A stretch of DNA of 45,123 nt from Pseudomonadota bacterium (GTDB lineage: Bacteria > Pseudomonadota > Alphaproteobacteria > Sphingomonadales > Sphingomonadaceae). The notes beneath the pieces are model-generated. The model saw nothing but the letters and a program-made list of their open reading frames with translations, ran no database searches and had not been told where the DNA came from. Position numbers and translations under genes: made by a program. Where the stretch lies: assembly GCA_021794525.1 (NCBI GenBank), contig JAJYQP010000112.1:2501-47623 (forward strand). Reading direction: 5' to 3'. Position 1 is the stretch's first letter; each line of letters opens with the position of its first letter. This document shows positions 43,786-45,123 of this stretch, in pieces.

Positions 43786-43930
43786 AATGCCCACCGACTG
43801 CGCGAGTATTTTCTCGCAACAGGAGACCGAACGCACCAAGAGCATGCACCGGCAAGTGTCCGTCGTCAGAACATTTGGCGCAACTCGCGGTGTAAACTAG
43901 CGGAGTGTCGGCTTCGTCCGGGGGTTGATG

Positions 43931-44096
43931 TCAGGCGGCGAGCTTGCGGTGCTGCAAGCGCCGATGTTCGACGGTCTGTCGCTCGATCCTTTCTCGCTGT
44001 TTGATGATGGTCTCGGCCCCCGCCGAAGTAAGCATCTGCAGACGTCACGTCGTTCAGGCTCTCGTGGTACCGCTGGTGGTGGACAAAAGGGTGGGC
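43931..44096 (-). pseudogene. C-terminal remnant of an IS3-family-type transposase
   Basis: The minus strand reads HHQRYHESLNDVTSADAYFGG, then, after a one-base shift near 44015, AETIIKQRERIERQTVEHRRLQHRKLAA and a TGA at 43931. HQRYHESL-x-x-VTPADVYFGR followed by a basic RRLQHRK tail is the well-known C-terminus of an IS3-type DDE transposase. Only about 55 residues remain; the catalytic triad is absent. Sequence on both sides (43786-43930 and 44097 onward) shows no intact element ends that I can define. Confidence 0.75.
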
Positions 44097-44372
44097 TGAA
44101 TTTTTCAATAGCCCGTAAACTCTTGAAGTTCCGACTTTTTTCAATGAAATGATGCCAGAAGAGGGACTGTGATCTTTAAGTAACCAATTGATAAGGCTAT
44201 AATAGCGGCATCATCGGATACCGCAATTCCGCCAAATATACCGTCAACGGCAATTGCTTGGAAATGAGGACTCGAACCAGGTCCTTTTTTGGGCGACGAT
44301 TAGTTAGCACAGGCCAGAATAAATCATAGACAAAAGTGTCCGATTGTTGGCGCTGGTTCGCTATGCTGCGCG
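44097..44372. other. lower-GC stretch without a supportable gene
   Basis: This stretch is visibly richer in A and T than anything else in the window, with runs such as TTTTTCAATAG and ACTTTTTTCAATGAAATG. No frame shows a recognisable protein. It lies between the transposase remnant and the small minus-strand gene and is probably part of inserted DNA. Confidence 0.4.
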
Positions 44373-44564
44373 TCAACGCCGTGACCTCTCGAAGCCGACG
44401 CCCTCACAAAAGTCGATCAACCGCCTAAAGTCCTCACGCTCGCCGAATCGATCCGCCGCGCGCCACACCTCCGCAAGCGGGAGCCCGTTGTCGCAGGCCA
44501 GCATCCGTAGCCAATCCTCGCGGCACTCCGCTCCGCACTCGCGATAGCGCAAACAGAGGTCCAT
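44373..44564 (-). CDS. small hypothetical protein of accessory-element type
   Basis: A 63-residue acidic/basic protein, MDLCLRYRECGAECREDWL followed by LRMLACDNGLPLAEVWRAADRFGEREDFRRLIDFCEGVGF. ATG 44564 has an excellent ribosome site, GGAAGGAGA, 7 bases upstream, which supports translation. The pattern CREDWL-x-x-L-A-x-D-x-GLPL-x-x-V-x-x-x-ADxxGE-x-EDF is, to my recollection, common among small proteins on sphingomonad plasmids and integrative elements. No function is known. It follows the hairpin-rich stretch to its right. Confidence 0.7.
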   Translation of the reverse strand: MDLCLRYRECGAECREDWLRMLACDNGLPLAEVWRAADRFGEREDFRRLIDFCEGVGFERSRR

Positions 44565-44565
44565 G

Positions 44566-45123
44566 ACCGTTCTCCTTCCCGGCGAAGCCGCATGCGCGCG
44601 GCATGCGGCCTGCCTTCGGCGAGGATGGGTGGGGGAGGGAAAACCGGTAAATCGTCGCCCTGGCGCGGGGCAGCGGGCGCAGCCCGCCACACGGGGGCGA
44701 CTATTTCCGGTTTGGGAACGAGAGGGCGAAACCCTTGGCGTTCCCCCAAAGACAGCACAGCGCCGGTCAGGCGCTCCCGGAGACGCGCAGCGGATCACAG
44801 GAACGGCGCCCTCGCACGGCGCGACGCTGACGGGTGACGTGCCGGCAAGCCGAGTGAGCCAAGGCTGTTGCTTCGAAGAGCAGCGCCGCCGGCGAAGCGA
44901 GCGCGCGGCCGACGCTCATCCGGCAAGGAGAGAGGCGAGAGCGCCAGCGGGTCAGCAGGACGACGCCGCGCCCTCAGGAGCGCGTAGCGCGGGACAGAGC
45001 GCGTCCTTCGAAACTCCCGCTCAACATCCCCGCTCCTGATCGTCACCCGGATGAGCCGGGACGACAGGCCCGGTCCGCGCCAGCGGATAGAGCGCGTCGC
45101 CCGAAGGGCAGCCCACTCCAGTC
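44566..45123 (-). other. GC-rich, hairpin-rich, ORF-poor leader region (candidate structured RNA)
   Basis: About 550 bases upstream of the 63-codon gene (minus-strand sense) lack any convincing protein. They carry many inverted repeats: GCCGCATGC/GCATGCGGC with a 5-base loop at 44587-44609, GCGGGC/GCCCGC at about 44673-44687, and a CCCGG/CCGGG pair near 45048-45060. The frames that stay open here are Arg/Ala/Pro-rich, as expected for chance ORFs in GC-rich DNA. It may be a long structured 5' leader or non-coding RNA of a mobile element; no RNA family is recognised. Confidence 0.4.
44587..44609. repeat. perfect 9-bp inverted repeat
   Basis: GCCGCATGC (44587-44595) and GCATGCGGC (44601-44609) are exact reverse complements around GCGCG. 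The hairpin ends about 10 bases before the ribosome site of the gene starting at 44564, close enough to influence its translation or mRNA stability. Confidence 0.65.

Noticed and set aside
43786..43816. GCGAG-TATTTT-CTCGC hairpin after the UbiH-type gene as terminator
   Set aside because: Only a 5-bp stem, with the T run in the loop rather than after it.
43853..44345. GTGTCCG at 43854 and at 44334 as insertion-sequence ends
   Set aside because: The two copies are short and in direct, not inverted, orientation; similarity stops after seven bases.
44563..45039. Plus-strand 158-codon open frame in the right-end stretch
   Set aside because: Low-complexity Arg/Ala/Pro composition, no ribosome site and no domain; it opposes the well-supported start at 44564.
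1..45123. CRISPR arrays, rRNA genes, prophage structural genes
   Set aside because: No regularly spaced repeats, no rRNA sequence and no phage-type proteins were seen on either strand.

Overview
The window is GC-rich (except a short stretch near the right end) and gene-dense. It reads as an alphaproteobacterium, most likely order Sphingomonadales (Erythrobacter/Porphyrobacter/Sphingomonas relatives). Support comes from HWE-type histidine kinases, a heme-oxygenase/hybrid-kinase remnant of the bacteriophytochrome kind, an NDUFA12-like complex I protein, a DUF2155 protein, an alphaproteobacterial-type Aat C-terminus, and tRNA-Trp upstream of secE-nusG and rplK-rplA. The order-level assignment is an inference from protein character, not a database result.

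Layout. (1) 1-5.5 kb: the end of a retropepsin-like protein, then decayed sensory genes: a heme oxygenase joined to the tail of a hybrid HWE kinase, a PAS-HWE kinase with a one-base deletion and an amber stop, and a degenerate antisense response regulator. An intact TelA/XpaC-like/PHA-granule gene trio lies among them. (2) 5.5-16.8 kb: ordinary core genes: a fatty acyl-AMP ligase, recX (frameshifted tail), a DUF192 lipoprotein, an NDUFA12-like protein, a DUF2155 protein overlapping aat antisense, tRNA-Trp, a GT87 protein, secE, nusG, a periplasmic retropepsin, rplK, rplA, a terminator and mmsA. (3) 16.8-31.8 kb: a long minus-strand nitrate-respiration operon read as narK(fusion)-narG-narH-narJ-narI-ppiC-moaA-moaD-moaE-moaB-moaC(broken)-moeA, with mobA converging on its end. 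(4) 31.8-43.8 kb: a Crp/Fnr-type regulator, an alginate-export-type porin, a broken beta-carbonic anhydrase, nnrS, an acyl-CoA dehydrogenase, pdxH, a ThDP-dependent indole/phenylpyruvate-type decarboxylase, class III ribonucleotide reductase (nrdD, nrdG) and a UbiH-type hydroxylase. (5) 43.8-45.1 kb: an IS3-type transposase remnant, a lower-GC patch, a 63-codon gene and a >500-base ORF-poor, hairpin-rich stretch that looks like the edge of a mobile element.

How it works together. Four perfect 14-bp TTGAY-N4-RTCAA sites (FNR/DNR type) lie upstream of narK, of the regulator gene, between the porin and the carbonic anhydrase pseudogene, and between the decarboxylase and nrdD. The regulator has an FNR-like recognition helix but no N-terminal cysteine cluster. 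Together these suggest one low-oxygen or NO-responsive regulon combining nitrate respiration, molybdenum cofactor synthesis, NO tolerance and oxygen-independent dNTP synthesis. Several parts of the same island are broken (moaC, the carbonic anhydrase, a small gene after the regulator), so the island appears partly decayed or backed up by copies elsewhere.
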